Under the pieces are notes generated by a model, which did no database searches, had not been told where the DNA came from, and worked only from the letters and a program-made list of their open reading frames with translations. 64,000 bases of DNA from Pseudomonas fluorescens (GTDB lineage: Bacteria > Pseudomonadota > Gammaproteobacteria > Pseudomonadales > Pseudomonadaceae), in assembly GCF_004683905.1 (NCBI RefSeq), contig NZ_CP038438.1, forward strand, positions 4,650,001 to 4,714,000. Direction: 5' to 3'. This document shows, in pieces, positions 26,240 to 37,950 of this stretch. The translations under genes and the position numbers were made by a program. Each line of letters starts with the position of its first letter. Position 1 is the first letter of the stretch.

Positions 26240-27184
26240 TCAAGCTTCCGGCCAGAACGCCCGAATCCCCGCCACACCCTGCGCGCCAACACCCCAAGCC
26301 TTCTCGCGCTCCGCCGGGCCAACCCCGCCGAGCAAGAACACTGGCTTGCCAAAGCCCTCGATCAACGCCGCAGCCTGCTCCCAGCCCAACGGCTGCGCAT
26401 CCGGATGGGTCAAGGTTGGTTGAACCGGCGACAGGGTGACGAAATCCACGCCCATCTGCTCGGCCAGCGCCAGTTCTTCAGCGTTATGGCAGGACGCCGC
26501 CAACCAGCGCTCGGCCGGCAACGGTCGCCCTGCTGCGGCGTATTTGCGCAGTTGCGCGGCGGTGATGTGCCAACCGGCCGACGGGAAATCGCCGAGCCAT
26601 TCGAACGGCCCCTTGATCATCAACTGCGCCTTGCCGGCACACAGACCGGCTGCATCCACCGCCAGATCGCGGTATTTGGGGTCATAGCCGTTCGGCGCGC
26701 GCAACTGGATCAGTTTGATCCCGCCGGCAATCGCCTTCTGAATGCCGCGCAGCAAGGCCGGGGCTTCCAGATCGTCCGGGGTGATCAGGTATTCGCCGGG
26801 CAGACGCGCCGCGGCCACGATCGGCTGATTGGCCGCCGGGAACTCGTAGTTCAGCAGATCCTTGGCGGTCACCCAGGCCAGTGGCTGACCTTCGGCACCG
26901 TGCGGCTCACCGGTGAACTGAGACACTTCCCAGACATCCAGCAGTACCTGCTTGTCCGGGTAATCGTGGCGCACCTTGATCAGTGGACGAGCGGCGCCAA
27001 CGACAATGCCCAGCTCTTCCTGCAGCTCGCGCGCCAAGGCGCTTTCGACCGATTCGTCAGCCTCGACCTTGCCGCCGGGAAATTCCCACAAGCCGCCCTG
27101 ATGCTGGGTGTCGGCACGACGGGCGATGAGGATTTTGCCGCTGTCGTCACGAATGACGGCAGCCGCGACGTGTACACGTTTCAC
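26240..27184 (-). CDS. Nudix hydrolase fused to a ThiE-like domain, 314 aa
   Basis: Residues 1-130 are a MutT-type Nudix domain, likely an 8-oxo-dGTP diphosphatase; the Nudix box reads GGKVEADESVESALARELQEELGI. Residues about 140-314 resemble a thiamine phosphate synthase/TenI barrel. That part has lost the usual landmarks: QLRAPN stands where QLREK is expected, GWHITAAQL where GVHLGQ is expected, and no NDR is seen. It is probably not an active thiamine phosphate synthase. The start is a GTG at 27184 overlapping the GST stop codon (GTGA). The fusion is known from other pseudomonads. Confidence 0.9.
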   Translation of the reverse strand: MKRVHVAAAVIRDDSGKILIARRADTQHQGGLWEFPGGKVEADESVESALARELQEELGIVVGAARPLIKVRHDYPDKQVLLDVWEVSQFTGEPHGAEGQPLAWVTAKDLLNYEFPAANQPIVAAARLPGEYLITPDDLEAPALLRGIQKAIAGGIKLIQLRAPNGYDPKYRDLAVDAAGLCAGKAQLMIKGPFEWLGDFPSAGWHITAAQLRKYAAAGRPLPAERWLAASCHNAEELALAEQMGVDFVTLSPVQPTLTHPDAQPLGWEQAAALIEGFGKPVFLLGGVGPAEREKAWGVGAQGVAGIRAFWPEA

Positions 27185-27813
27185 GGATTCAACTCCTCCA
27201 GTCCAGCCTTTTGCCACGCCTTGAAGGCGGGCCATTGGTAGACGGTTTCAACATAGGCTTCATCAACCGCCGGCAACTGCACCTGGTAAGTCCGCAGGCG
27301 CACGGCAATCGGGGCGAAGAACGCGTCAGCCAGGCTCACCCGGCCAAACAGATACGGCCCAGGCTCCGTGGCGGCAGCACGGCATTCAGCCCACAGCGCG
27401 AGCATGCGTTCGATATCGACCTTCACCTCTGGCGGCACCGGGTTGAGCGGTGCGTCGTGGCTCAGGTTGAACGGCATGTGATTGCGCATGGCGAAAAAGC
27501 CACTGTGCATCTGCGCGCAGGCGGACCGCGCCTGGGCACGGGCGAACAGGTCGGTTGGCCAGAGCTGTTCGGACGGGAACTGCTCGGCCAGGTATTCGGC
27601 GATCGCCAGAGAGTCGGCGATGGTGCCGCGAGAAGTTTGCAGCAGCGGCACCTTGGCGGTCGGCGAATGCTTGAGCAGCTTCTCGCGGGTGTCGGGCTTG
27701 CCGAGTTTGATCAGTTCTTCGCTGTAGGGTGCGCCGGTCAGCTCCAGCGCCAGAGCGGCGCGCAGGGACCAGGAGGACAGCAGTTTGTCGCCGATGATCA
27801 GGTGCAGGGACAT
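27181..27813 (-). CDS. Glutathione S-transferase, 210 aa
   Basis: A cytosolic GST. The N-terminal thioredoxin-like domain has the active-site Ser region KLLSSWSLRAALALE and the glutathione-binding KVPLLQTSRGTIADSLAIAEYL. The helical C-terminal domain follows. It heads a two-gene unit with the Nudix/ThiE-like gene. The substrate is unknown. Confidence 0.9.
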   Translation of the reverse strand: MSLHLIIGDKLLSSWSLRAALALELTGAPYSEELIKLGKPDTREKLLKHSPTAKVPLLQTSRGTIADSLAIAEYLAEQFPSEQLWPTDLFARAQARSACAQMHSGFFAMRNHMPFNLSHDAPLNPVPPEVKVDIERMLALWAECRAAATEPGPYLFGRVSLADAFFAPIAVRLRTYQVQLPAVDEAYVETVYQWPAFKAWQKAGLEELNP

Positions 27814-27872
27814 GGTGTGGCGCCTTTTCGTCAGTGGAAAGCTTCAAGACTTGTAGTGACTGGGCCGACGCT

Positions 27873-27963
27873 TTCGCGGGCAAGCCCGCTCCCACAGTAG
27901 TTTCGGTCGTGCACAAATCTCGTGTACACCACAGAACCCTGTGGGAGCGGGCTTGCCCGCGAA
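27873..27963. repeat. REP-type inverted pair, copy 5 (reverse arrangement, variant core)
   Basis: Two 24-base perfect arms (27873-27896 and 27940-27963). The core reads GCGGGCAAGCCCGC instead of GCGAGCAAGCCCGC, with the matching change in the other arm. The ends face inwards as in copy 4. Confidence 0.88.
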
Positions 27964-27993
27964 GAGGTCGGCAGCCCACCCTCACCCTTTGGA

Positions 27994-29211
27994 TCAGGTG
28001 CGGTATTCGGCGTTGATCTTCACGTACTCATGCGACAGGTCGGTGGTCCAGATGGTTTCGCTGCAATCACCGCGACCCAGTTCGATACGGATGGTGATCT
28101 CTTCCTGCTGCATCACCGCCGAACCCTGTGCCTCAGTGTAGGTCGCTGCGCGTGCGCCACGGCTGGCGATGCACACGTCGCCGAGGAACACGTCGATCTT
28201 GCTCACATCCAGATCCGGCACGCCGGCACGGCCGACGGCGGCGAGAATGCGGCCCCAGTTCGGATCGGAGGCGAACAGCGCAGTCTTGATCAGCGGCGAG
28301 TGGGCCACGGTGTAACCGACGTCCAGGCATTCCTGATGATTGCCGCCACCGTTGACTTCAACGGTGACGAACTTGGTCGCGCCTTCGCCGTCACGCACGA
28401 TGGCCTGGGCCACGTCCATGCACACTTCGAACACCGCCTGTTTCAGCTTGTTGAACAGCTCGCCTTCGGCACGGGTGATTTCCGGCAGTGCAGCCTTGCC
28501 GGTGGCAATCAGCATGCAGCAGTCGTTGGTCGAGGTATCGCCGTCGATGGTGATGCGGTTGAACGACTTGTTCGCGCCGTCGAGCATCAGGTTGTGCAGT
28601 ACGTCGCGGGAAACTTTGGCATCGGTGGCGATGTAGCCGAGCATGGTCGCCATGTTCGGGCGAATCATGCCTGCACCTTTGCTGATGCCGGTGACGGTAA
28701 TGGTCACGCCATCATGCTCGAACTGGCGGCTGGCACCCTTGGGCAGGGTGTCGGTGGTCATGATGCCGGTGGCGGCGGCTTCCCAGTTGTTTTCCGACAG
28801 ATCGTCCAGCGCCGCTTGCAGCGCGCCTTCGATCTTCTCGACCGGCAGCGGCTCACCGATCACGCCGGTGGAGTACGGCAGGATCTGGCTGGCATCGACA
28901 CCGGTCAGCTCGGCCAGTTTCGCCGTGGTGCGCTCGGCAGCCGCCAGGCCCGGCTCACCGGTACCGGCGTTGGCATTGCCGGTGTTGGTCAGCAGGTAAC
29001 GCACGTCGTTGTGCACGCGTTTTTTCGCCAGGATCACCGGCGCGGCGCAAAAGGCGTTCAACGTGAACACACCGGCCACGGTCGAACCTTCGGCGCAGCG
29101 CATCACTACCACATCCTTGCGCCCAGGGCGCTTGATGCCGGCCGAGGCAATACCGAGTTCAAAACCGGCAACCGGGTGCAACGTTGGCAAAGGACCAAGA
29201 CCAACAGCCAT
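27994..29211 (-). CDS. argJ: Bifunctional ornithine acetyltransferase/N-acetylglutamate synthase ArgJ, 405 aa
   Basis: ArgJ recycles the acetyl group between N-acetylornithine and glutamate in arginine biosynthesis. The proenzyme cuts itself before the nucleophilic threonine; that site is seen as PNMATMLGY with Thr189. The alpha chain would be residues 1-188 and the beta chain 189-405. Other motifs: TNTGNANA and the C-terminal HEYVKINAEYRT. The order GST-argJ-secA is as in other pseudomonads. Whether the enzyme is mono- or bifunctional cannot be settled from sequence alone. Confidence 0.95.
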   Translation of the reverse strand: MAVGLGPLPTLHPVAGFELGIASAGIKRPGRKDVVVMRCAEGSTVAGVFTLNAFCAAPVILAKKRVHNDVRYLLTNTGNANAGTGEPGLAAAERTTAKLAELTGVDASQILPYSTGVIGEPLPVEKIEGALQAALDDLSENNWEAAATGIMTTDTLPKGASRQFEHDGVTITVTGISKGAGMIRPNMATMLGYIATDAKVSRDVLHNLMLDGANKSFNRITIDGDTSTNDCCMLIATGKAALPEITRAEGELFNKLKQAVFEVCMDVAQAIVRDGEGATKFVTVEVNGGGNHQECLDVGYTVAHSPLIKTALFASDPNWGRILAAVGRAGVPDLDVSKIDVFLGDVCIASRGARAATYTEAQGSAVMQQEEITIRIELGRGDCSETIWTTDLSHEYVKINAEYRT

Positions 29212-29273
29212 GAATGCGCTCCTTACTCAATGATGTCAGCACCGCTCACAGGGATGGCGGTGGTGTAAATGGC

Positions 29274-29306
29274 AAAACGCCGCGACGGCAGGAGCCGGTC
29301 GCGGCG
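29274..29306 (-). terminator. Terminator after secA
   Basis: On the minus strand a 9-bp stem (CGCCGCGAC/GTCGCGGCG, 29298-29306 with 29278-29286) is followed by four T. It sits between the secA stop codon and argJ. Confidence 0.8.
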
Positions 29307-29333
29307 CGGGTATTTCAGCGATTGAAACGGGGG

Positions 29334-32069
<2,736 letters not shown>

Positions 32070-32376
32070 ATCGGCAGGATCTTCCACACTAAAGGGATGG
32101 AGGGCGGCCCCGTGAGTCGCCCGTGCAGCCCTCATGGCCGCATGCGAACGAGCATTCTACCCGGAAACGGTGGTGAGGAAAGTGGCGATATTCCACGATG
32201 CTGGCACTGCGCTTTGACGGGGCTCACTTAAAATAAGGGCGTTTTGCTCAACTTCAACCCATCAAGGCAAGAAGTTAGTTGTTGATTTAATGGGTAAAGC
32301 AGGGACAAAAGCAATGGGCGAGTGGTTCCGTTGCTTTCTGCTAACATGGCGCTTCTGTTACTTCAGGTGTTCGATC

Positions 32377-32832
32377 ATGGCATTTCGCCCCCTTACAGCC
32401 AGAGCGCCCGCCGTTCTGCTACGCGAAGCCAAGCCGCTCAAAGCCATTCTTGGTCATGCCCAACGCCTCGCTCATCTGCAACGCCTGCTTGAAAGCCAGC
32501 TGCAACCTGCCGCCCGCGCACATTGTCATGTGGCCAAGTGGCGTGAAGGCGAACTGTCGCTGGTGGTCACCGACGGCCATTGGGCGACACGCCTGCGCTA
32601 CCAGCAAAAACGCCTGCAACGGCAATTGCAGCTGTTCGAAGAGTTCGCCAACCTGACGCGAATCAAATTCAGTGTGCGACCACCGATCGTCCAGCCTGGG
32701 GCTGTCGGGCACACGATGGACCTGTCGAGCAATGCGGCGGCGACCATTCAGTCCACGGCGGACGGGATCAGCGATCCCGCTTTGCGTGCGGCACTTGAGC
32801 GCCTGGCGGCACACGCCAAAGACAAAACCTGA
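32377..32832 (+). CDS. dciA: DciA-family (DUF721) protein, 151 aa
   Basis: DciA is the proposed replicative-helicase operator that works with DnaB where DnaC is absent. The DUF721 pattern is seen in CHVAKWREGELSLVVTDGHWATRLRYQ (about residues 46-72), with a basic N-terminus and a less ordered C-terminal tail. The start is ATG 32377; a longer frame to 32290 has no support. It is divergent from secA, a neighbourhood known from other pseudomonads. Family assignment is good, the cellular role is by homology. Confidence 0.85.
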   Translation: MAFRPLTARAPAVLLREAKPLKAILGHAQRLAHLQRLLESQLQPAARAHCHVAKWREGELSLVVTDGHWATRLRYQQKRLQRQLQLFEEFANLTRIKFSVRPPIVQPGAVGHTMDLSSNAAATIQSTADGISDPALRAALERLAAHAKDKT

Positions 32833-32862
32833 TCTCAATCCAGAAAACTGACACTTATCCGA

Positions 32863-32952
32863 TGTGAGAGCGGGCTTGCTCGCGAAGGCGTCCTTTCAGT
32901 CAACATTATTGTTGACTGGCAGACCGCTTTCGCGAGCAAGCCCGCTCCCACA
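32863..32952. repeat. REP-type inverted pair, copy 6
   Basis: The left arm starts TGTGAGAGCGGGCTTGCTCG (one base off the consensus TGTGGGAG) and the right arm is the perfect consensus complement. It lies between the convergent dciA and HerA-like genes. Confidence 0.88.
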
Positions 32953-32959
32953 GTTTGGA

Positions 32960-34447
32960 TCAACGCCGTTTGCTGCCACCGAGCAACGACCCCATCAAGC
33001 CGCGCACCAGTTGTTTACCCAGATTATTGGCCGCCTGACGCATGGCTGACTTCAACGCCTGCCCCGCCGCCGTGCCCAGAAACTCTCCGGCACGATCAGC
33101 CAGGCTCGGCTCTTCGGCTGCCGGCTTACCCGCTGGCGCATCCGCCTCCGGCGCCAGATCCTTGCGGCCCATCAGGATTTCATATGCCGACTCACGATCG
33201 ATCGGTTTGTCATATCGGCCCTTGAACGGCGACCCGGCGATCAGCATCGTGCGTTCGGTTTCGCTCAACGGCCCGATCCGCGACTGTGGCGGCGCCACCA
33301 GCACCCGCTGGACCATCTCCGGCGTGCCTTTTTCCTGCAGCGTCCCGACCAGTGCTTCACCGATGCCCAGCTCGGTCAGTACCGACAAGGTATCGAACGC
33401 CGGATTCGGCCGGAAGCCATCGGCTACCGCTCGCAGGGATTTCTGTTCCTTGGCAGTGAACGCACGCAAGCCGTGCTGAATCCGCAGGCCAAGTTGCGCG
33501 AGCACGTCATCCGGCAGGTCGCCCGGCGACTGGGTGACGAAATACACGCCGACACCTTTCGAGCGAATCAGCCGCACCACCTGTTCCAGACGCTCCTGCA
33601 ACGCCTTGGGCGTATCGCCGAACAACAAATGCGCTTCATCGAAGAACAGCGCCAGCAGCGGTTTGTCGGCATCGCCGCGCTCCGGCAACTGCTCGAACAG
33701 CTCGGCCAGCAGCCACAGCAGGAACGTCGCGTAGACCTTCGGTGCCTCATGCACCAGACGGCTGGCATCGAGCAAATGAATCCGCCCACGACCATCGGCG
33801 GCCGGTTGCAGAATGTCTTCCAGTTGCAGCGCCGGTTCGCCGAACAACGCTTCAGCGCCCTGCTGCTCCAGAGTCGCCAGCCGGCGCAATAGTGCCTGAC
33901 TGGAACCGGTGGTCATCAGCGCCGCGTCTTCGCCGAGCAGCTGCGGGTTGTCCTTGAGGTGATTGAGCAGCGCCTTGAGGTCTTTCAGGTCGAGCAGCAA
34001 CAGGCCTTCGCGGTCGGCCACTTTAAACGCCGCGTACAGCGCCGACTGCTGGCTGTCGGTCAGCTCCAGCAGGCTGCCGATCAGCAGCGGGCCCATTTCA
34101 CTCAAAGTCGTGCGCAACGGATGACCGGACTCCCCGTGAATATCCCACAGCGTCACCGGATAAGCCTGCGGTTTGTGGTCGAGCCAGGGCATCCCGGCGA
34201 TGCGCTCGGCGACCTTGCCCTGCGGATTGCCGGCGGCGCCCAGGCCGCACAGGTCGCCTTTGATGTCGGCGGCGAATACCGCGACCCCGGCGTCACTGAA
34301 TGCTTCGGCAAGGCGTTGCAAAGTCACGGTCTTGCCGGTCCCGGTCGCACCGGCAATCAGTCCGTGGCGGTTGGCCAGGCGCATGGCCTGAGCAATCGGT
34401 TGCCCCGCCAGATCGGCGCCGATAACGACTTGCGATGTGTCAGGCAT
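32960..34447 (-). CDS. HerA-like ATPase of the DUF853/YjgR family, 495 aa
   Basis: A cytoplasmic P-loop ATPase related to the HerA/FtsK group. Walker A is GATGTGKTVTL (about residues 33-43) and Walker B is LLALFFDEAHLLFG (about 264-277). The C-terminal part (AGEFLGTAAGQALKSAMRQA) is typical of the family. Its biochemical role is not established. It stands alone, convergent with dciA and divergent from the chemoreceptor gene. Confidence 0.88.
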   Translation of the reverse strand: MPDTSQVVIGADLAGQPIAQAMRLANRHGLIAGATGTGKTVTLQRLAEAFSDAGVAVFAADIKGDLCGLGAAGNPQGKVAERIAGMPWLDHKPQAYPVTLWDIHGESGHPLRTTLSEMGPLLIGSLLELTDSQQSALYAAFKVADREGLLLLDLKDLKALLNHLKDNPQLLGEDAALMTTGSSQALLRRLATLEQQGAEALFGEPALQLEDILQPAADGRGRIHLLDASRLVHEAPKVYATFLLWLLAELFEQLPERGDADKPLLALFFDEAHLLFGDTPKALQERLEQVVRLIRSKGVGVYFVTQSPGDLPDDVLAQLGLRIQHGLRAFTAKEQKSLRAVADGFRPNPAFDTLSVLTELGIGEALVGTLQEKGTPEMVQRVLVAPPQSRIGPLSETERTMLIAGSPFKGRYDKPIDRESAYEILMGRKDLAPEADAPAGKPAAEEPSLADRAGEFLGTAAGQALKSAMRQAANNLGKQLVRGLMGSLLGGSKRR

Positions 34448-34462
34448 TTTGTCACCTATGGT

Positions 34463-34489
34463 TAATCTTTAATCCGCTGTGGCCGATAG
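34463..34489 (+). promoter_or_regulatory. Predicted sigma-28 (FliA) promoter of the chemoreceptor gene
   Basis: TAATCTTT (34463-34470) and GCCGATAG (34482-34489) are 11 bases apart. Equivalently it is TAAT, 15 bases, GCCGATAG, against the consensus TAAA-N15-GCCGATAA. The match and spacing are close to ideal. The start of the next gene is about 145 bases downstream. Confidence 0.75.
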
Positions 34490-34633
34490 ATAAGGGCGAG
34501 AACCTGACTGAAAAGTCGGTCGGACATTTCCCTAAGGAGAGTCGGAAATATCAGTTTGTTTCACCCTTGCCCATATTGCGCGTCTTTATAAAAGCACGCC
34601 CAGGACATTAAGACCTTAGCGGAACCCCAAGCC

Positions 34634-36523
34634 ATGAACAAAAACCTGCGCTTCAGCCATAAAATTTTGCTTGCCGCCGCCCTCATCGTCATCGCCGCTT
34701 TCGCCTCGTTCACGCTGTACAACGACTGGCTGCAACGCAACGCGATCCGCGATGACCTGAACAACTATCTCAACGAGATGGGCGAAGTCACCGCCGATAA
34801 CATCCAGACCTGGCTCAACGGGCGCATTCTGCTGGTCGAGAACGCCGCCCAGAATATTGCCATCAATCCGGACCCGGCCAACGTCGCCAGCCTGCTGGAA
34901 CAGAAATCCCTGACCTCGACGTTCATGGCCACTTACCTCGGCGATGCCACCGGTCACTTCACCATCCGTCCGGACGTGAAGATGCCGGACGGTTTCGATC
35001 CTCGGGTGCGCCCTTGGTATAAAGGGGCCGAGAGCAGCAGCGCGTCGACCCTGACCGAACCGTACATCGACGCCGCCACCGGCCAGTTGATCATCTCCAT
35101 CGCCACCGCCTCGAAAAAGGCCGGTCAGAGCGTCGGCGTGGTGGGCGGCGACCTGAGCCTGCAAACCCTGGTCGACACCCTCACCGCCCGGGACTTCTCC
35201 GGCATGGGCTACGCGTTCCTGGTCAGCGCCGACGGCAAGATCCTTGTGCACCCGGACAAGGCACTGGTGATGAAATCACTCAAAGAAGCCTATCCGCAGG
35301 ACACCCCGCGCATCAGCAGCGACTTCAGTGAAATCACCGTCGATGGCAAGACCCGCATCGTCAGCTTCGCGCCGATCAAAGGCCTGCCGTCGGTCAACTG
35401 GTACATCGGGCTGTCGGTGGACAAGGACAAAGCCTTCTCGATGCTCAGTGAGTTCCGCACCTCGGCGGTGATTGCCACGGTGATTGCGGTGGTGATCATC
35501 ATCGCGTTGCTGGGCATGCTGATTCGCCTGCTGATCCAGCCACTGCACGTCATGACCCGCGCCATGGAAGACATCGCCGACGGCGAAGGCGACCTGACCA
35601 AGCGCCTGACCATCGTCAATAACGATGAGTTTGGCGTGCTGGGTACCGCATTCAACCGTTTCGTCGAGCGTATTCACGGATCAATCCGCGAAGTGTCGTC
35701 GGCCACCGGGCAGGTCAACGAGGTCGCGCTGCGCGTGGTCGCGGCGTCCAACTCGTCGATGTACAACTCCGACCAGCAGGCCTCGCGCACCAGCAGCGTC
35801 GCCGCCGCGATCAATCAACTGGGCGCCGCCGCCCAGGAAATCGCCCGCAACGCCGCGCAAGCCTCGAACCAGGCCAGTGATGCCCGCGGCCTCGCCGAAG
35901 ACGGCCAGCAAGTGGTGGATCGCAGCATCAAGGCGATGAATCAACTGTCGAGCATGCTCAGCGCCTCCAGCAGCAACATCGAGTCGCTGAACAGCAAAAC
36001 CGTGAACATCGGGCAGATCCTCGAAGTGATCACCAGCATCTCCCAGCAGACCAATCTGCTGGCGCTCAATGCCGCCATCGAAGCGGCGCGTGCGGGTGAG
36101 GCCGGACGCGGTTTTGCCGTGGTCGCCGACGAAGTGCGCAACCTGGCGCACCGCACTCAGGAATCGGCGCAGCAGGTGCAAACCATGATCGAGGAGCTGC
36201 AAGTCGGCGCCCGTGAATCGGTGAGCACCATGAGCGACAGCCAGCGCCACAGCCAGGACAGCGTGGAAATCGCCAACCTCGCCGGCGAACGCCTCAACAG
36301 CGTGACCCAGCGTATCGGCGAAATCGACGGGATGAACCAGTCGGTGGCAACAGCGACCGAGGAGCAGACGGCGGTAGTCGAGTCGATCAACGTCGACATC
36401 ACCGAGATCAATACGCTGAACCAGGAAGGCGTCGAGAACCTGCAGGCGACGTTGCGCGCCTGTTCGGATCTGGAGCAGCAGGCTTCGCGCCTGAAGCAGC
36501 TGGTCGGTAGCTTCCGCATCTAA
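34634..36523 (+). CDS. Methyl-accepting chemotaxis protein with dCache sensor, 629 aa
   Basis: A transmembrane chemoreceptor. Order: TM1 (10-29), periplasmic dCache domain (about 35-275), TM2 (about 280-303), HAMP, and the signalling domain with its highly conserved tip QTNLLALNAAIEAARAGEAG. The dCache part shows R126, W128, Y129, Y144 and D173, residues used for amino-acid binding in receptors such as PctA (from memory), with Phe at 121 where Tyr is usual. An amino acid or related amine is thus a likely ligand. It is preceded by a predicted FliA promoter and followed by an IS insertion. Confidence 0.92.
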   Translation: MNKNLRFSHKILLAAALIVIAAFASFTLYNDWLQRNAIRDDLNNYLNEMGEVTADNIQTWLNGRILLVENAAQNIAINPDPANVASLLEQKSLTSTFMATYLGDATGHFTIRPDVKMPDGFDPRVRPWYKGAESSSASTLTEPYIDAATGQLIISIATASKKAGQSVGVVGGDLSLQTLVDTLTARDFSGMGYAFLVSADGKILVHPDKALVMKSLKEAYPQDTPRISSDFSEITVDGKTRIVSFAPIKGLPSVNWYIGLSVDKDKAFSMLSEFRTSAVIATVIAVVIIIALLGMLIRLLIQPLHVMTRAMEDIADGEGDLTKRLTIVNNDEFGVLGTAFNRFVERIHGSIREVSSATGQVNEVALRVVAASNSSMYNSDQQASRTSSVAAAINQLGAAAQEIARNAAQASNQASDARGLAEDGQQVVDRSIKAMNQLSSMLSASSSNIESLNSKTVNIGQILEVITSISQQTNLLALNAAIEAARAGEAGRGFAVVADEVRNLAHRTQESAQQVQTMIEELQVGARESVSTMSDSQRHSQDSVEIANLAGERLNSVTQRIGEIDGMNQSVATATEEQTAVVESINVDITEINTLNQEGVENLQATLRACSDLEQQASRLKQLVGSFRI

Positions 36524-36535
36524 GATCAAAAGCCT

Positions 36536-36562
36536 CCCCCCTCACCCCAACCCTCTCCCCCC
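36536..36562. repeat. Left half of a palindromic intergenic repeat, split by the IS
   Basis: CCTCACCCCAACCCTCTCCC continues, if the IS is removed, into CCAAGGGGCGAGGGG at 37851. The joined sequence forms a hairpin with one mismatch. A related copy in the opposite orientation lies at 37951-37988. Confidence 0.7.
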
Positions 36563-37847
36563 TGTATGTACCGGAGACATGGTGGACAGGTGTTCGGAGA
36601 CATGGTGGACACTTTTTAATAGACACATTGCTCATCGCCAAGGAGATGACCTGTGTCTTGGGAAGAGGTGTCCACCGTGCAACTTCGCTCGGAATTCGTG
36701 TTTTTGGCTCGGCAAGAGGGGGCCAATATTCGGCTGCTTTGCCGTCGATTCAATATCAGTCCAAGCACTGCTTACAAATGGCTAAACAGGTTTGAAGCCT
36801 CAGGTGTTGAGGGATTGATCAACCAGTCTCGGCGACCGAAAACGTCACCCAAACGCTGTGTTGATGAGGTTGAGCAGCAGATTCTGACCGTGAGTCAGGA
36901 GTACGCGGCTTGGGGCGCTCGCAAGCTCAAGCGCGTGTTGGAAGACAACGGCGCAGTGATGCCTTCTGTCAGCACCGTGCATGCGGTTTTAAAGCGTCAC
37001 TCGCGCGTTGATCCAAAGGCCGCTGAGATCAAGCCATTTATCCGGTTCGAGCATGAAGCTCCCAATGATCTTTGGCAGATGGACTTCAAGGGCCATATCA
37101 GCTTGGGCCAGGGCCGTTGCCATCCGTTGACGATACTGGACGATCATTCACGGTTTTCGCTGTGCATCGCTGCGTGCGCGAACGAGCAGCGCCAAACCGT
37201 TCAGGAGCATCTAATCCGGACCTTTCGGCGCTACGGCCTGCCTTTGCGCATGACGATGGACAACGGTTCGCCTTGGGGTGACCAGACAGGTGTTTATACC
37301 GCACTGGAGATCTGGCTGATGAGCCAAGGCATCAAGGTCGGCCACTCCCGACCTTATCATCCGCAGACCCAAGGAAAGCTGGAGCGCTTTCACCGCAGCC
37401 TTAAAAGCGAAGTTCTGCAAGGCCAGTTGTTCATCGATCTCGATGGCGCGCAACGAGCGTTTGATAGCTGGCGTGATATTTACAACCAGAAGCGCCCGCA
37501 TCAGGCGCTGGACATGCAGGTTCCTGCGGCCCGCTACAGCAGTAGTCCACGGGAATATCAGGAGCAACCCGCGGCGCCGGAGTACAACGATGGCGATGTG
37601 ATCAGGAAGGTTCAGGTGAAGGGCGAGATCTACTGGGGAAACCGTGAATACACAGTCGGAAAGGCTTTTCACGGGAGGTCAGTAGCTATCCGGGAAACGA
37701 CGGAGGATGGCATCCACGATGTCTACTGGGGTAAACATCGTATAGCCAAAATCGACTTGAACTTGCAGATTGTCACAGCAGGTAAGAAGATCTAAAACCG
37801 TCCACCATGTCTCCGAACATGTGTCCACCATGTCTCCGGTACATACA
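36563..37847 (+). mobile_element. IS481-family insertion sequence, 1285 bp, complete
   Basis: The ends are inverted repeats of about 48 bp with two mismatches, starting TGTATGTACCGGAGACATGG on the left and ending with its complement at 37847. Each end holds two tandem copies of GGAGACATGGTGGACA. One transposase gene fills the inside. The flanks are C-runs (six C on the left, five on the right), compatible with a 4-5 bp target duplication CCCC(C), though the run makes this uncertain. The element looks intact and able to move. Confidence 0.93.
36653..37795 (+). CDS. IS481-family transposase, 380 aa
   Basis: A DDE transposase. The N-terminal helix-turn-helix is seen in LCRRFNISPSTAYKWLNRF (about residues 28-46). 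The catalytic core has D in WQMDFKGH, D in MTMDNGSPWG and E in QGKLERFHRSLKSEV. The C-terminus has the family's ending YWGNREYTVG...VYWGKHRIAKIDL. The start is a GTG at 36653 with AAGGAG seven bases upstream. No frameshift or stop is seen. Confidence 0.95.
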   Translation: MSWEEVSTVQLRSEFVFLARQEGANIRLLCRRFNISPSTAYKWLNRFEASGVEGLINQSRRPKTSPKRCVDEVEQQILTVSQEYAAWGARKLKRVLEDNGAVMPSVSTVHAVLKRHSRVDPKAAEIKPFIRFEHEAPNDLWQMDFKGHISLGQGRCHPLTILDDHSRFSLCIAACANEQRQTVQEHLIRTFRRYGLPLRMTMDNGSPWGDQTGVYTALEIWLMSQGIKVGHSRPYHPQTQGKLERFHRSLKSEVLQGQLFIDLDGAQRAFDSWRDIYNQKRPHQALDMQVPAARYSSSPREYQEQPAAPEYNDGDVIRKVQVKGEIYWGNREYTVGKAFHGRSVAIRETTEDGIHDVYWGKHRIAKIDLNLQIVTAGKKI

Positions 37848-37871
37848 CCCCCAAGGGGCGAGGGGAAAGGG
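37848..37871. repeat. Right half of the split palindromic repeat
   Basis: CCCCCAAGGGGCGAGGGGAA completes the palindrome begun at 36536-36562. Confidence 0.65.
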
Positions 37872-37950
37872 AGCCGATCTTCAAGCTTTTCAAGACCTGA
37901 GTTCGACTCCGACTTTCAGGTCGATGTATCAAGCCAAAACACCACGGTCA

